The position numbers and the translations under genes are program-made. From Brevibacillus brevis (lineage in GTDB: Bacteria > Bacillota > Bacilli > Brevibacillales > Brevibacillaceae), in contig NZ_CP041767.1 of NCBI RefSeq assembly GCF_022026395.1, positions 4,062,501 through 4,126,500 on the forward strand: a stretch of 64,000 nt of DNA, in the 5' to 3' direction. The number at the start of each line of letters is the position of its first letter. Position 1 is the first letter of the stretch. Shown here one piece after another: positions 1 to 10,600 of this stretch. The notes beneath the pieces were generated by a model. That model did not search any database, was not told where the DNA came from, and saw only the letters and a list, made by a program, of their open reading frames with translations.

Positions 1-3000
1 CGTTTCCGCCTTGCCCAAAGCTTTTGCATTGTCCATCTACGGAAAGCATATGCAGCGCTGACAAAAAGACATAGCTGGAAGGATGCAGATACAGGTTGAC
101 TCCGCCGGCAATCGCCAGTTCACAATCCCCGTTATACAGATGCTCGCATGCTTCATGAATCGCCGTAAGCGAAGCGGAGCACATCGTATCAATCGGCATA
201 CTCGGACCTTGGAGGTTGAGGAAATAGGAAACACGATTCGTCAGTGAGCTAAACGAGGTGTGCGGGTAAATCAATTCACCCTGCTTCCATAAATCAGGTC
301 CATACAAGCTGAACCCTGTTTTGGTAATCCCTCCAAACACTCCAACCCGTCGATTGTACTTTTCCGCAAGCTGTTGTCTCGTATAGCCAGCATCCTCCAG
401 CACTTCCCAGCAAGACTCCATAAATAACCGTTCTTGCGGATCGAAATGCATCGCTTCCCACGGAGACATATTGAAAAAGAGCGGGTCGAATTCAGCGAAT
501 CCGTCTACAAAGCCGCCCCATTTGCCGTAGCTTTTTCCTTCTGCCACAGCTTTGTCTGGATCAGGCTCGAAAAAGTCATCCAGTGACCAGCGCTCTTCCG
601 GAATTTCTGTAATGCAATCCTTTCCAGACTTCAGATTCTCCCAATACTCGTTCAGTGATCGCGCTTTTGGATAACGTCCGCTCATGCCGATAATGGCAAT
701 CGGCTCCCGCGCTATCTGCTTTCCTGATTGCACGGCTGTACTGCGAATCGGTTCATGGCTGGCTGTATCACGTTCGTTACGCACCAGTGGTGTTGAAGTT
801 CCGCGATTGGCCGCACCCTGACGATCAAGCCCCGTCCACTTCATGCATTCCTGCCTATGATCAGCGACGAGATAATCTGCAAGGGTGTCAAGAGTCTGAT
901 ATTCATACAAAATGGTCTTGGACAATTCGCTAAAAACATCCCCCAGCTTTTTATTCAGCTGGATCACCATAATCGAATCGATTCCGTATGTCTCGAACGG
1001 TTCATCGACAGCGATTTTACCTGCTCCCAGTCTGGTCTCTTGTCCGAACATCACCTTTAGCTGATAGAGCGTTTTCTCTTTTAACACGCCTGCATCGACT
1101 GACAGCTTCGCATCGTGCACCGGTGTGGAATCGAGCTGTGACACGACAGAAGTACCAAGCAACTGATCCTTGAGTGTTGGCAGATTGCCTTCGATAACCA
1201 GCATCTGCACAGTGCCGGAAGCCACCCCTTGATACAGCGCCTGTATGCCGCTTGCAGTCGGCATCGCGATCATGCCCCTACCCTCCATGATCTTCTCTGT
1301 CGCTTCATCAACACGCATACCGCCCTCTTTCCACAGCGGCCAGTTGATGCAGAGTGTTTGACCTTGTCGTTCGCCTGCTTTCACCAAACCATGACGATAC
1401 TTGGCGTATTGATCCATAAAGGCATTGGCAGCAGCGTAATCAGCTTGCCCCGCATTACCAAAGCATCCCACGCCAGAGGAGAAGAGAATAAAGAAGTCAA
1501 GTGCCATATCCTTGCTTGCCTCATCGAGATGCATCAGTCCAGTAACTTTTGGCGCCAGCACTTGTTCCAGTTCATCCGCTGTTTTTCTCATGATAAAACT
1601 GTCGCGAATGACTCCCGCACTATGAATAATGCCTGTGAGACTGCCAAACTCTTGCTTGATGGCTTGGAATAAGTCTTCTACCGCCTGCTTTTGTGTGATA
1701 TCAGCCCGACGATATTGAATATTGGCTCCCAGTGTCTTCCATTCATTGCATAAGGCTGTCTTTTCTTCATCCAAAGAAGAACGACCCGTGATAATTACTG
1801 TCGCTCCCTTCGTTTGCTGGGTGATTTCCTTGGCAAAAATCAAGCCTAATCCGCCCGCACCGCCCGTAATCAGATAAACCCCATCATCTTTCCAGACATG
1901 CTCCGCTTGCCCAGAAGCTTTCATTTCTGTCCAGCCGCTCACCCATCGCTTGCCATCCTGATAACGAATGTGCTTACTTTTCTCATCGTTGCTGTTTTGT
2001 TGGAGCTTATGGACCAGTTCTGCTGGTTTGTCCTCTGCTTGCACTTCAATGAGCTGTCCAATCAGCTTGGGATTCTCCAAGTGCGCCGTTTTCAGCAAAC
2101 CAGAGAGGGCGGAGAAGCATTGCTGATCCTCTTTGGCAGGCACAACAAGCTGAATCAGGACTTTTCCCTTTGGTTTACTGGCAAGGATTCGCTGGATTTC
2201 CGTGAATACGTGGACGGTGTAGGTTTGGAACCGTTCTGCGATACTTTCCTGCTGTGATTGTGGTTGTAAGACCAGGCAACGCACTCCGTTCATTTCGGAT
2301 TCGATACGCTGTTGGAATTCCTCTGCCCATTCACAAAGGATCACAAGATGCTCTGCAAAAGCAGGTGAACCAGCTTTTTGACTGATCTCCTGTTCGTTCC
2401 AGCACGGTTGGAGAAGAAGCGTTTCTGTCTTTGGAGTTGTTGAAGGGATTGGCGAAATCTGGACACTAGCCACTCCCGACTCTTTGAACACATTCTCAGG
2501 AACCCCATAGGACTCCTCAGCGAATGGATAGGTTGGAAGGCTGATACGACGCGGCTTTGCATCGTTGTACAGGACTTCCCACTCGATATCCAGACCCTTG
2601 CTCCACAGCTCGGCTGCTTTTTCTCCTTTGCCTTCTGCAAACAGCTTGGTAATCAGCTCACGATTCGTCCCATTCTTTTTCAATCGGGAGACTTCATGGC
2701 TTGCTTGTTTTACGTTTCCTCTAAAGCTACCCGCTATTTGTTCCTCTCCATGCAAAAAGTCACTCAGCTTTTGAATGAGTTCCGCTGTATTTTTGACAAT
2801 AAAAATAGCCCTGCTCTCCATTGCTTCTCTTCCTACTTGGAGAGTATAGGCCAAATCTGCTAGATGGACTCGCTCCTGATTCCCTCTAAGAAAATCAACG
2901 AGCTGCTGGGCATACGCTTGAACACGATCATCGTTTTTGGCTGATAATGGCACGAAATAAACGCGATGGTTGTTATCATCACTCACGCTGACGCGCTTAG

Positions 3001-6000
3001 CTTCTGTCTCAACCTTCCATTGTTCAAAAATCGCATGAGCATTCGTCCCGCCAAGACCAAATGAACTTAACGCCGCTCTGTGGGGAACAGGCGCATCCTC
3101 CCACTTTTTGAGCGTGTCAACGACATAAAACGGCGATTGATCCAAATTGATATTCGGATTCGGCTTTTCATAGTTTAACGACGGAGGAATTTCATTATGG
3201 TATAAGCTCAGCGCTACTTTAATGCAGCCTGCTAACCCTGCGGCTGTATCGAGATGGCCAATATTGGTTTTCACCGAGCCAAGTCCGCAGTACTGTTTAT
3301 TGGATGTGTATTGGGTATACACTTCATTGAGCGCCGCGAATTCTATCGGATCGCCTAAATAAGTGCCCGTCCCATGCGCTTCGATATAGCTAATCGTTTC
3401 AGGATGAACCTTGGTGTCATCTAATACTTGCTGAATCACCTCAGCCTGACCTTTTATACTTGGCGCATAAAAGCCGACTTTATCTGCCCCGTCATTGTTA
3501 ATGCGAATTCCTCTCATGAGGGCATATATGTGATCGCCGTCCTTGATCGCATCGGAAGCTTTTTTGAGAACAACCACGCCGACTCCTTCTCCACCAATCA
3601 TGCCGTCTGCCGACGCGTCGAACGTCTTGCAGTGACCATCACTGGAAAAGTTCAATCCAGCTTGATAGACATACCCTGTATAAGTCGTAGGGAAAATAGT
3701 TGCGCCGCCTACCAAAGCCACTTTTGATTCTCCCGATTGCAGGCTGCGATAAGCCAGATGCAAGCCAACCAATGAGGAGGAACAATTGGAATGGACGGCA
3801 AAGCTCGGCCCCTTTAGCCCCATTTTATGAGAAATCATCGTGGGAATCGTTCCACCTTGCGCCAAAACCCACGAGACATATTCATTGGGGTCTTTCATGA
3901 CATTCGGTGATTCCTTGGTGAAATGCGGCAAGAGCGCTTGATAATAACTGTTGCTCGCCGACATAAATACACCCGTCTGCGGTACCTGCTTCGGTGTATA
4001 CCCTGCATCCTCCAACGCTTTCCATGAATGGGTCAATAACAGTCGAAACTGCGGGTCCATAAATTCTGCGTCTCTGGCTGATAGGTGAAAAAATCCTGGA
4101 TCGAAGTGATCCTTTCCTTCTATGGTGGACTGTACCGGGATAAAGTTCGGGTTCTGTAAGTATTCATCAGGCAGATGTAATTGATCGATCTCCTCATCAG
4201 AAAAGAAACGCACACTTTCTACGCCGTTTCGTAAATTCTCCCAAAACTCCCTATGATTTTTCGCTCCCGGGAAGTGGCAGGAGATTCCAATAATCGCGAT
4301 GCTATCCTCATAGTATTCAGGATAAGTCTCCTCCACTTGCGCTACGCTATGCGCCGTTTCCTGATTCGGATTGACAAAATTCGTTTGCTCATCTAATTCC
4401 TTCTCTTTCTTTGCTGCGATATATTCGCTAATCTCTCGAATATTGACGTACTTAAACAGAGTGGTCACATTTAGATCGCACTGAAACTCTTCTGTCATTT
4501 TGGCGACAACCATGGTAGCGAGAATCGAGTCTCCGCCCACATCGAAAAAGCCATCTTCTGTACTGATCCCCTCAACATTCAGGACATCCTGCCAAATTTT
4601 CAAAGTCCTTTGTTCAATATCAGATTGCGGGAGACTCTGCTTCTTCGCCTGTGTGACTACCAGCTTTTGACTCAGCAGCTCTGTGCGATCCACTTTTCCA
4701 TTAGCAGTTAACGGGATTTTATCCATGGAAACAAAAAATGCCGGAAGCATATACTCTGGCAAATTCGTTCTCAAATACTCCCGTAATTTTGAGGGCTCAA
4801 GCTGTTCATGGTTGACACCTGCTTTCGGAACATAATAAGCAACCAACCGTTTGTGATCGCCCTCTTCTTTCACCAACACGACAACGCTTTGGATCTGTGG
4901 ATGAGCCATTAATTGGCTCTCGATCTCACCCAATTCAATTCGAAAGCCTCTAATTTTTACTTGATGATCGATTCGGCCTAAATACTCAATCGTTCCATCA
5001 GGGAGCCAACGTGTTAAATCACCTGTTTTGTACAACTTGGCTCCCGGTGTAAACGGGTTATCTACAAACTTCTCTGCGGTCAGCTCTGGGCGATTCAAAT
5101 ACCCGCGAGCCAAACCTTTTCCTGCAATACAAAGCTCTCCTGATACACCGACCGGCACGGGATTCATATGGCGATCTACGATGTAGAGTTGCGTATTTGC
5201 GACAGGTCTACCAATCGGTGTATTGCTGCTGACCAGTTCATTTTCAGAGCAGGAGAACCATGCCGCATAAATAGAGGCTTCCGTTGGTCCGTAAATATTT
5301 TCGATCTTCGCCTTTTGAAAAGTGGCAACCGTCCTTTTCACCAGCTCTTTTGGAAAGGCTTCGCCTGCAACCATCACATATTTTAGCGGACAATGCTGCA
5401 GGAATGGCTGATTCGCTGCAACACCGTTGACGAAGACATTCAGCATCGCTGGAACAAAATTGACATGAGTCACCCGATGCTTCACGATCGATTCCGCTAA
5501 CATCTCTGGAGACTTCTCCCCATGTGGCGGGAGAATGACCAGATGCCCTCTACCGATGAACCAACCAAACAGTTCGGACAACGAAACATCAAACACATAG
5601 TTGGTTTTCAGCAGATAAACATCGTTCTCCATAACCGGATAACGGGATTCAAGGAAAAAGAGGGTGTTGATGATACTTTCATGACTCACCATGACCCCTT
5701 TGGGTTTCCCTGTGCTTCCAGATGTATAAATCACATAAGCAAGATTGGTTGGGTTTACTACCCGGTTAAGCGTTTTTTGTCGCTGGGCTGTCTGCTCAAC
5801 TTCTTCCCAATCTCTGTCTAACACGATGCATTTCGTATTTTCTCCTGCGGCTGAAGATAACTGTTCCAGAAGGCGAGCCTGGGTAAGCAACAAAATGCTC
5901 TTGCTATCTTCCAGCATGTATGCCAACCGCTCTGTGGAATAAGTTGGGTCCAATGGAACATAAGCTGCGCCAGCTTTCAGAATGCCTAAAATGCCGATGA

Positions 6001-7672
6001 CCATTTCCAAAGAACGTTCGACACAAATTCCCACTGTTGCTTCAGGACCTGCGCCCTCGGCCTGCAAATAGATCGCCAGCTTGGTTACCCGCTCATCCAG
6101 TTCACGGTAGGTCAATGACTGGTTCTCATAAACAACAGCCACGGCATTTGGCGTTTGCTGAACTCGCTTCTCGAACAAATCATGGATGCATAAAGCCTGT
6201 GGGAATGCCGCGTCAGTCTCATTCCACTCAACGAGCAGCATGTTTCGTTCTTCAGTAGAGATAAGTGATATCTCATCCAAAGCGATGTCAGGATTTTTGA
6301 TGACTTCGTTTGCGATATTCTGATAATGGTCTGCCATCCGTTGAATCATTGCTTGATCAAATACATGCGGATTGTATTTCAGATTCAACACAAACTCAGC
6401 TTCCTGCTCAAACACCTCTAACTCAAATTCATACTCCCCCTCTTGATGAACACCCTCAATCAATTCGATGGCAAGCTTGTTTTGACATTTATCATAAAAT
6501 CGCTGCAGGTTTTGCGATTGCAGAAAATTTTGGTACGTAAAGATGATATCGAAAACGGGTGAACTTCCATGAAGTCGAGGAATATTTGCCTCGCGAACCA
6601 TCGCTGGAAAAGGATAGACAGCGTGATCCATCCCGTCAATCAGCGTAAGCTGCAATTCCCGAATGAACTGGGAGAAAGACTTATCCCCCGTTACCTGACT
6701 GCGAATGGGGATCATATTGACAAAATAACCGATCAAAGAATCGAATTTCTCTTCTGGACGTCCCATCGTCGGCATGCCGACAATCACATCTGTTTGACCT
6801 GTATAGCGATACAATAAGGCTTTAAAAATCCCTAACAAGAGAACAGATGGGTTCATGCGGTAATGCTTGGAGAGCTGCTTCACCTGCTGACTCCATTCTC
6901 GTGAAAATACATGCGTAAAAACCTGCCCCTCAAAGCTTGGTGCAGAAGAACGCGGGCGATCGGCAGGGAGCTCCAGCTGCGGAAGTGTCCCTGACAATTG
7001 CTCCAGCCAGTAAGCACGATGTTCCCCACCCTCCTCGCTTGCCATCATGTCCTGTTCCCATTTTACGAAGTCAGCGTAGACGGTTGAATTTTGTGTTACT
7101 TTCGACTGTTTTCCTTCAACCAGCTCGATATAGGCTTGGACCAAATCTTGTAGGAATAGCAAGGAGGAATGTCCGTCAAAGATTATATGATGGACTGTAA
7201 TCAGGACATAATGCTCTTCTTCCGAACGCGACAATAGATGAATGCGGAGTAAAGAACCCTTTTCCAAAGAAAAGGGTTCTTTTACTTTTTGCCTGAGATA
7301 AGGCAATACTTCCTGAGACGTTAAGCTGGAGATGTCCTCCTGCTCAATGGCTAGCGATTGCTCCGGTCGTTGAAGCAGATACGGAACACCATGCTTTTCC
7401 ATAATCGAACTCTGTAAAATCGGATGCTGTTTACTTACAAGGTGGCAAGCCTGTTTCAATAAGGCTACGTCCCATTTCTGGCGGATGCAAAAGCATAACG
7501 GAACATTATAAGCACTCATTGTAGGAGACATTTTTTGCAACATCCACAATCCTTGCTGCCCGACGGACAGAGGACTTGTAAACGATGGGGTTTCCAGCTC
7601 CAGAAGCTTCTCTTGCACTTCCGCAGCAGACAGCTTACCTTCTTTGTAAGCCATGAGGATTTCCCGTCGCAT
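1..7672 (-). CDS. Hybrid NRPS-trans-AT PKS, C-A-PCP-KS-KR-ACP-KS (C-terminus beyond window)
   Basis: This is the third megasynthase of the cluster. It adds one amino acid and then resumes polyketide extension. The ATG at 7672-7670 overlaps the stop of the preceding gene, with a GGAGGG site just upstream. Read from the sequence: a short docking helix (residues 1-30), a condensation domain with HHIIFDG near residue 160, an adenylation domain with TSGSTGKPKG near 650, and a carrier with GGDSI near 1047. A KS with NCSSS (about 1296), EAHGTGT and NIGH follows, then a KR with GGAGGLG and the catalytic Tyr in QADYAAANAF (about 2077), a carrier GIDSI (about 2232), and a second KS with DTMCSAS (about 2497) cut by the window edge. 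No AT is present, so malonyl units must come in trans. The HSNCSSS motif is common in KSs that accept an aminoacyl intermediate. The A-domain pocket begins D-V; I cannot assign the substrate. Confidence 0.93.
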   Translation of the reverse strand, partial: MRREILMAYKEGKLSAAEVQEKLLELETPSFTSPLSVGQQGLWMLQKMSPTMSAYNVPLCFCIRQKWDVALLKQACHLVSKQHPILQSSIMEKHGVPYLLQRPEQSLAIEQEDISSLTSQEVLPYLRQKVKEPFSLEKGSLLRIHLLSRSEEEHYVLITVHHIIFDGHSSLLFLQDLVQAYIELVEGKQSKVTQNSTVYADFVKWEQDMMASEEGGEHRAYWLEQLSGTLPQLELPADRPRSSAPSFEGQVFTHVFSREWSQQVKQLSKHYRMNPSVLLLGIFKALLYRYTGQTDVIVGMPTMGRPEEKFDSLIGYFVNMIPIRSQVTGDKSFSQFIRELQLTLIDGMDHAVYPFPAMVREANIPRLHGSSPVFDIIFTYQNFLQSQNLQRFYDKCQNKLAIELIEGVHQEGEYEFELEVFEQEAEFVLNLKYNPHVFDQAMIQRMADHYQNIANEVIKNPDIALDEISLISTEERNMLLVEWNETDAAFPQALCIHDLFEKRVQQTPNAVAVVYENQSLTYRELDERVTKLAIYLQAEGAGPEATVGICVERSLEMVIGILGILKAGAAYVPLDPTYSTERLAYMLEDSKSILLLTQARLLEQLSSAAGENTKCIVLDRDWEEVEQTAQRQKTLNRVVNPTNLAYVIYTSGSTGKPKGVMVSHESIINTLFFLESRYPVMENDVYLLKTNYVFDVSLSELFGWFIGRGHLVILPPHGEKSPEMLAESIVKHRVTHVNFVPAMLNVFVNGVAANQPFLQHCPLKYVMVAGEAFPKELVKRTVATFQKAKIENIYGPTEASIYAAWFSCSENELVSSNTPIGRPVANTQLYIVDRHMNPVPVGVSGELCIAGKGLARGYLNRPELTAEKFVDNPFTPGAKLYKTGDLTRWLPDGTIEYLGRIDHQVKIRGFRIELGEIESQLMAHPQIQSVVVLVKEEGDHKRLVAYYVPKAGVNHEQLEPSKLREYLRTNLPEYMLPAFFVSMDKIPLTANGKVDRTELLSQKLVVTQAKKQSLPQSDIEQRTLKIWQDVLNVEGISTEDGFFDVGGDSILATMVVAKMTEEFQCDLNVTTLFKYVNIREISEYIAAKKEKELDEQTNFVNPNQETAHSVAQVEETYPEYYEDSIAIIGISCHFPGAKNHREFWENLRNGVESVRFFSDEEIDQLHLPDEYLQNPNFIPVQSTIEGKDHFDPGFFHLSARDAEFMDPQFRLLLTHSWKALEDAGYTPKQVPQTGVFMSASNSYYQALLPHFTKESPNVMKDPNEYVSWVLAQGGTIPTMISHKMGLKGPSFAVHSNCSSSLVGLHLAYRSLQSGESKVALVGGATIFPTTYTGYVYQAGLNFSSDGHCKTFDASADGMIGGEGVGVVVLKKASDAIKDGDHIYALMRGIRINNDGADKVGFYAPSIKGQAEVIQQVLDDTKVHPETISYIEAHGTGTYLGDPIEFAALNEVYTQYTSNKQYCGLGSVKTNIGHLDTAAGLAGCIKVALSLYHNEIPPSLNYEKPNPNINLDQSPFYVVDTLKKWEDAPVPHRAALSSFGLGGTNAHAIFEQWKVETEAKRVSVSDDNNHRVYFVPLSAKNDDRVQAYAQQLVDFLRGNQERVHLADLAYTLQVGREAMESRAIFIVKNTAELIQKLSDFLHGEEQIAGSFRGNVKQASHEVSRLKKNGTNRELITKLFAEGKGEKAAELWSKGLDIEWEVLYNDAKPRRISLPTYPFAEESYGVPENVFKESGVASVQISPIPSTTPKTETLLLQPCWNEQEISQKAGSPAFAEHLVILCEWAEEFQQRIESEMNGVRCLVLQPQSQQESIAERFQTYTVHVFTEIQRILASKPKGKVLIQLVVPAKEDQQCFSALSGLLKTAHLENPKLIGQLIEVQAEDKPAELVHKLQQNSNDEKSKHIRYQDGKRWVSGWTEMKASGQAEHVWKDDGVYLITGGAGGLGLIFAKEITQQTKGATVIITGRSSLDEEKTALCNEWKTLGANIQYRRADITQKQAVEDLFQAIKQEFGSLTGIIHSAGVIRDSFIMRKTADELEQVLAPKVTGLMHLDEASKDMALDFFILFSSGVGCFGNAGQADYAAANAFMDQYAKYRHGLVKAGERQGQTLCINWPLWKEGGMRVDEATEKIMEGRGMIAMPTASGIQALYQGVASGTVQMLVIEGNLPTLKDQLLGTSVVSQLDSTPVHDAKLSVDAGVLKEKTLYQLKVMFGQETRLGAGKIAVDEPFETYGIDSIMVIQLNKKLGDVFSELSKTILYEYQTLDTLADYLVADHRQECMKWTGLDRQGAANRGTSTPLVRNERDTASHEPIRSTAVQSGKQIAREPIAIIGMSGRYPKARSLNEYWENLKSGKDCITEIPEERWSLDDFFEPDPDKAVAEGKSYGKWGGFVDGFAEFDPLFFNMSPWEAMHFDPQERLFMESCWEVLEDAGYTRQQLAEKYNRRVGVFGGITKTGFSLYGPDLWKQGELIYPHTSFSSLTNRVSYFLNLQGPSMPIDTMCSASLTAIHEACEHLYNGDCELAIAGGVNLYLHPSSYVFLSALHMLSVDGQCKSFGQGGN

Positions 7673-10600
7673 CATATCATCCCTCCTTTGTCGATTAACT
7701 GTTCGATCTCTTCCAAGCTTAGCAGGCCATCTTTGAATTTTTGCAGCAGCATATCGACTGCGAGATTCTCCGTCCGTTCACCGCTATCCTGAGACAATGT
7801 TTCGAAATCTGTAGTGGAAGCAATCTCTTTATGACTCCACTCTTTTATTTTTATCGCAAGTAGATGAGCCAAGGACTTCATCGTCGGATTCTCCAGCACT
7901 TCCCGCCCTCTGATCTTGATGTTCCAGCGCTGCTCTAAATGACGAATCAGCTTGGTAACCATGATCGAATCCATGCCATAGTCCAAGAAATATTTGTTTG
8001 GCTTGATTTGCCCTTCCGAAAGGTGTAATTCCCGCGAGAGAAATTGTGCCATATCCCGCTGGATGTTTTCCTCCGTTGGGCTGTCCGGGTTGATATCAAT
8101 CGCTAACGTCGCTTTTTCCATAGGCTGATTGATCGTTTCAGTTCCGAGCTGCTGCTCACCCTCGGAAGTGGATAGCCAATAGCGTTCTCTGGCAAAAGGA
8201 TAGGTAGGCAGAGATAGCATGCGACGCTCTTGAGGATGCAAGGATTCCCAAGGAATTTTACCTCCCTGCGTCCAATGAAGGGCAAGCTTGTCCAGGTTAT
8301 TTTCTGCTAAAAGAACCTGCAACACCGTATCTCCTACCTTGCCTGAAAGAAGATTTCTCACTCCTGCAAGGTCTTCTTCGAGATCCCCTGTATAGATAGG
8401 AATCGATGCAGTTGGCTCGCTGCCTTGTTCGACCGCTTCCAAATACGCCTGTAATCCATGAATCAGTTCATCTTGATCCTGAACCACCATAGCCAGTCTG
8501 CATTCCATGGCTTCTCGTTTCACTTGGAGCGTATAGGCAAAGTCCGCCAAGGAAAACACTTGCTGCTGGGCAAAAGCAAGCATCTGCTTGGCAACAGCAC
8601 GCAATCGGTCAGCATTTTTTGCCGAGAAAACCACGATCTGAGGTGAGGCGGCAGATGAAATGGATTTCATCTCTGTCTGTGGTGGAATATATTCTTCGAG
8701 AATCAAATGAGCATTTGACCCTCCTGCTCCAAACGAACTGATTGTCGCCCTGCGCGGAACCTCTCGTTCTTCCCCATTGATTCTTACTACGGGTCGCTCC
8801 CACTTTTGTCGATCTTTTTGCAGATAAAAAGGCGTTTCTGCAAAATGGACATGCGGGTTCAACTGCTCCGCTTTTATAGAGGGAACCAACTCCTGATGCT
8901 GTAGCTGCAAAATCACCTTGGTCAGCTGGGAAATCCCAGAAGCTGCCTCGGCATGACCGATATTTGATTTCACCGACCCAATCGCACAAAACTGGACATC
9001 GTCCGTCTGCTTTGAAAAAGCATTCGTTAACGCCTTCAGCTCAATCGGATCTCCCAGGAGCGAGCCATTTGCGGCGGCTTCCACATAACTGATCGTGCGT
9101 GGGTCGATACCTGCTCTAGCAAAATTTTCTTCGATCAATTGGGCTTGTGCGTTGGGATTAGGCACGGAAAACCCATTGGTACGTCCGCCATGATTAGTAG
9201 CGACTGATTTGATGACGGCTAAGATGGAATCTCCATCTTCTATCGCTTTGGCTAACGGCTTCAATAGTACAGCGCCTACGCCTTCTGCTGGCAAATATCC
9301 GTCTCCATCGCCAAAGCTTCTGCTGTCCGCGTGGCTTCCGATCATTTGTGCCTGACTTAAGCCCAGGTATTTCTTGGGATGGATCGATACATTCACGCCA
9401 CCCGCGATTGCGAGCGAGCTTTCTCCCTTCATCAAGCTCTCGCAGGCATGATAAATGGCAATGGCAGATGAAGAACACGCTGTATCAATCGCCATGCTTG
9501 GACCTTGCAGATTAAAGAAGTAAGAGACCCGGTTGGCAATCGAATGATAGGAAGACAGAGAAATGATCGAACCCTTTTCCATATCCGTATCAAATGCGTG
9601 ATAGGGCTGATACATTGCACCTACATAGACGCCTACTCGATTCTCATATTGACGTTGTAATACTTCTCGTGTGTGTCCTGCCTCTTCGAGCAGATTCCAC
9701 ACGGTTTCTAGGAAAAGACGTTCTTGAGGGTCCATCACTTCCGCTTCCCGTGGAGAAATATGGAAGAACAGCGGATCAAATTGATCGACACCGTCAATGA
9801 AGCCGCCCCATTTGCTGTATGCTTTTCCTGGGCTGTTTTTATCTCCGTCAAAATACAAGCTGTGGTCCCAGCGTTCCTGCGGAATTTCTGTAATGCAATC
9901 CTTGCCTTCCCGCAAATTGTTCCAGAACTCCTGTATATGGGAAGCCTTCGGATAGCGACCCGAAACACCAATAATGGCAATGTCGCGTTCAGATGTTGTT
10001 TGTTTATTTGCCTGCTCATGCGTAACAAACCGTGAGAAACGACGGCGATGGTCTGTTATGGAGTCAGCTGCAGGCAGTACATGAGAAACATTTTCTACTG
10101 CACCTGTCTCTGCGGTTTTCCCAGCCCCCATGATTCCAATAATTTTGTCCCGGTGATGGGCAAAAAGATAGTCTGTCAAATCCTCTATGTTTTGGTATTC
10201 ATAGAGTAATGTTTTCGACAGCGATCCGAATGCTTTTTCCAATTGGTTGGTCAATTGCATCGCCATAACCGAATCGATTCCGTATTTCTCCAATGAAGCA
10301 TCCTCATCGATTTTATATGCGGGGAGCTTGATTACAGCAGAAATTTCCTTTTTCAAATACTCCCTTACTTTTGCCCGAAGCACATCTTGTTGCCCAATGG
10401 AAACAGGCTGTTCTTTCTCCGTTTTTGCGGAGGTGCTTGCACTCTTTGCTCGTTGGAACTGTCGGATGAACCGATCAGTGTAGGCATCCATCAAGTGTTG
10501 CGAGATAGCAAAAAGCGTCGGGTACTCAACCAATACAGAGGGAGTCAGTTCAAGCTCATAGGCTTGATTCAGCTTGTTTGTAAATTCGGTTAGCTTTATC

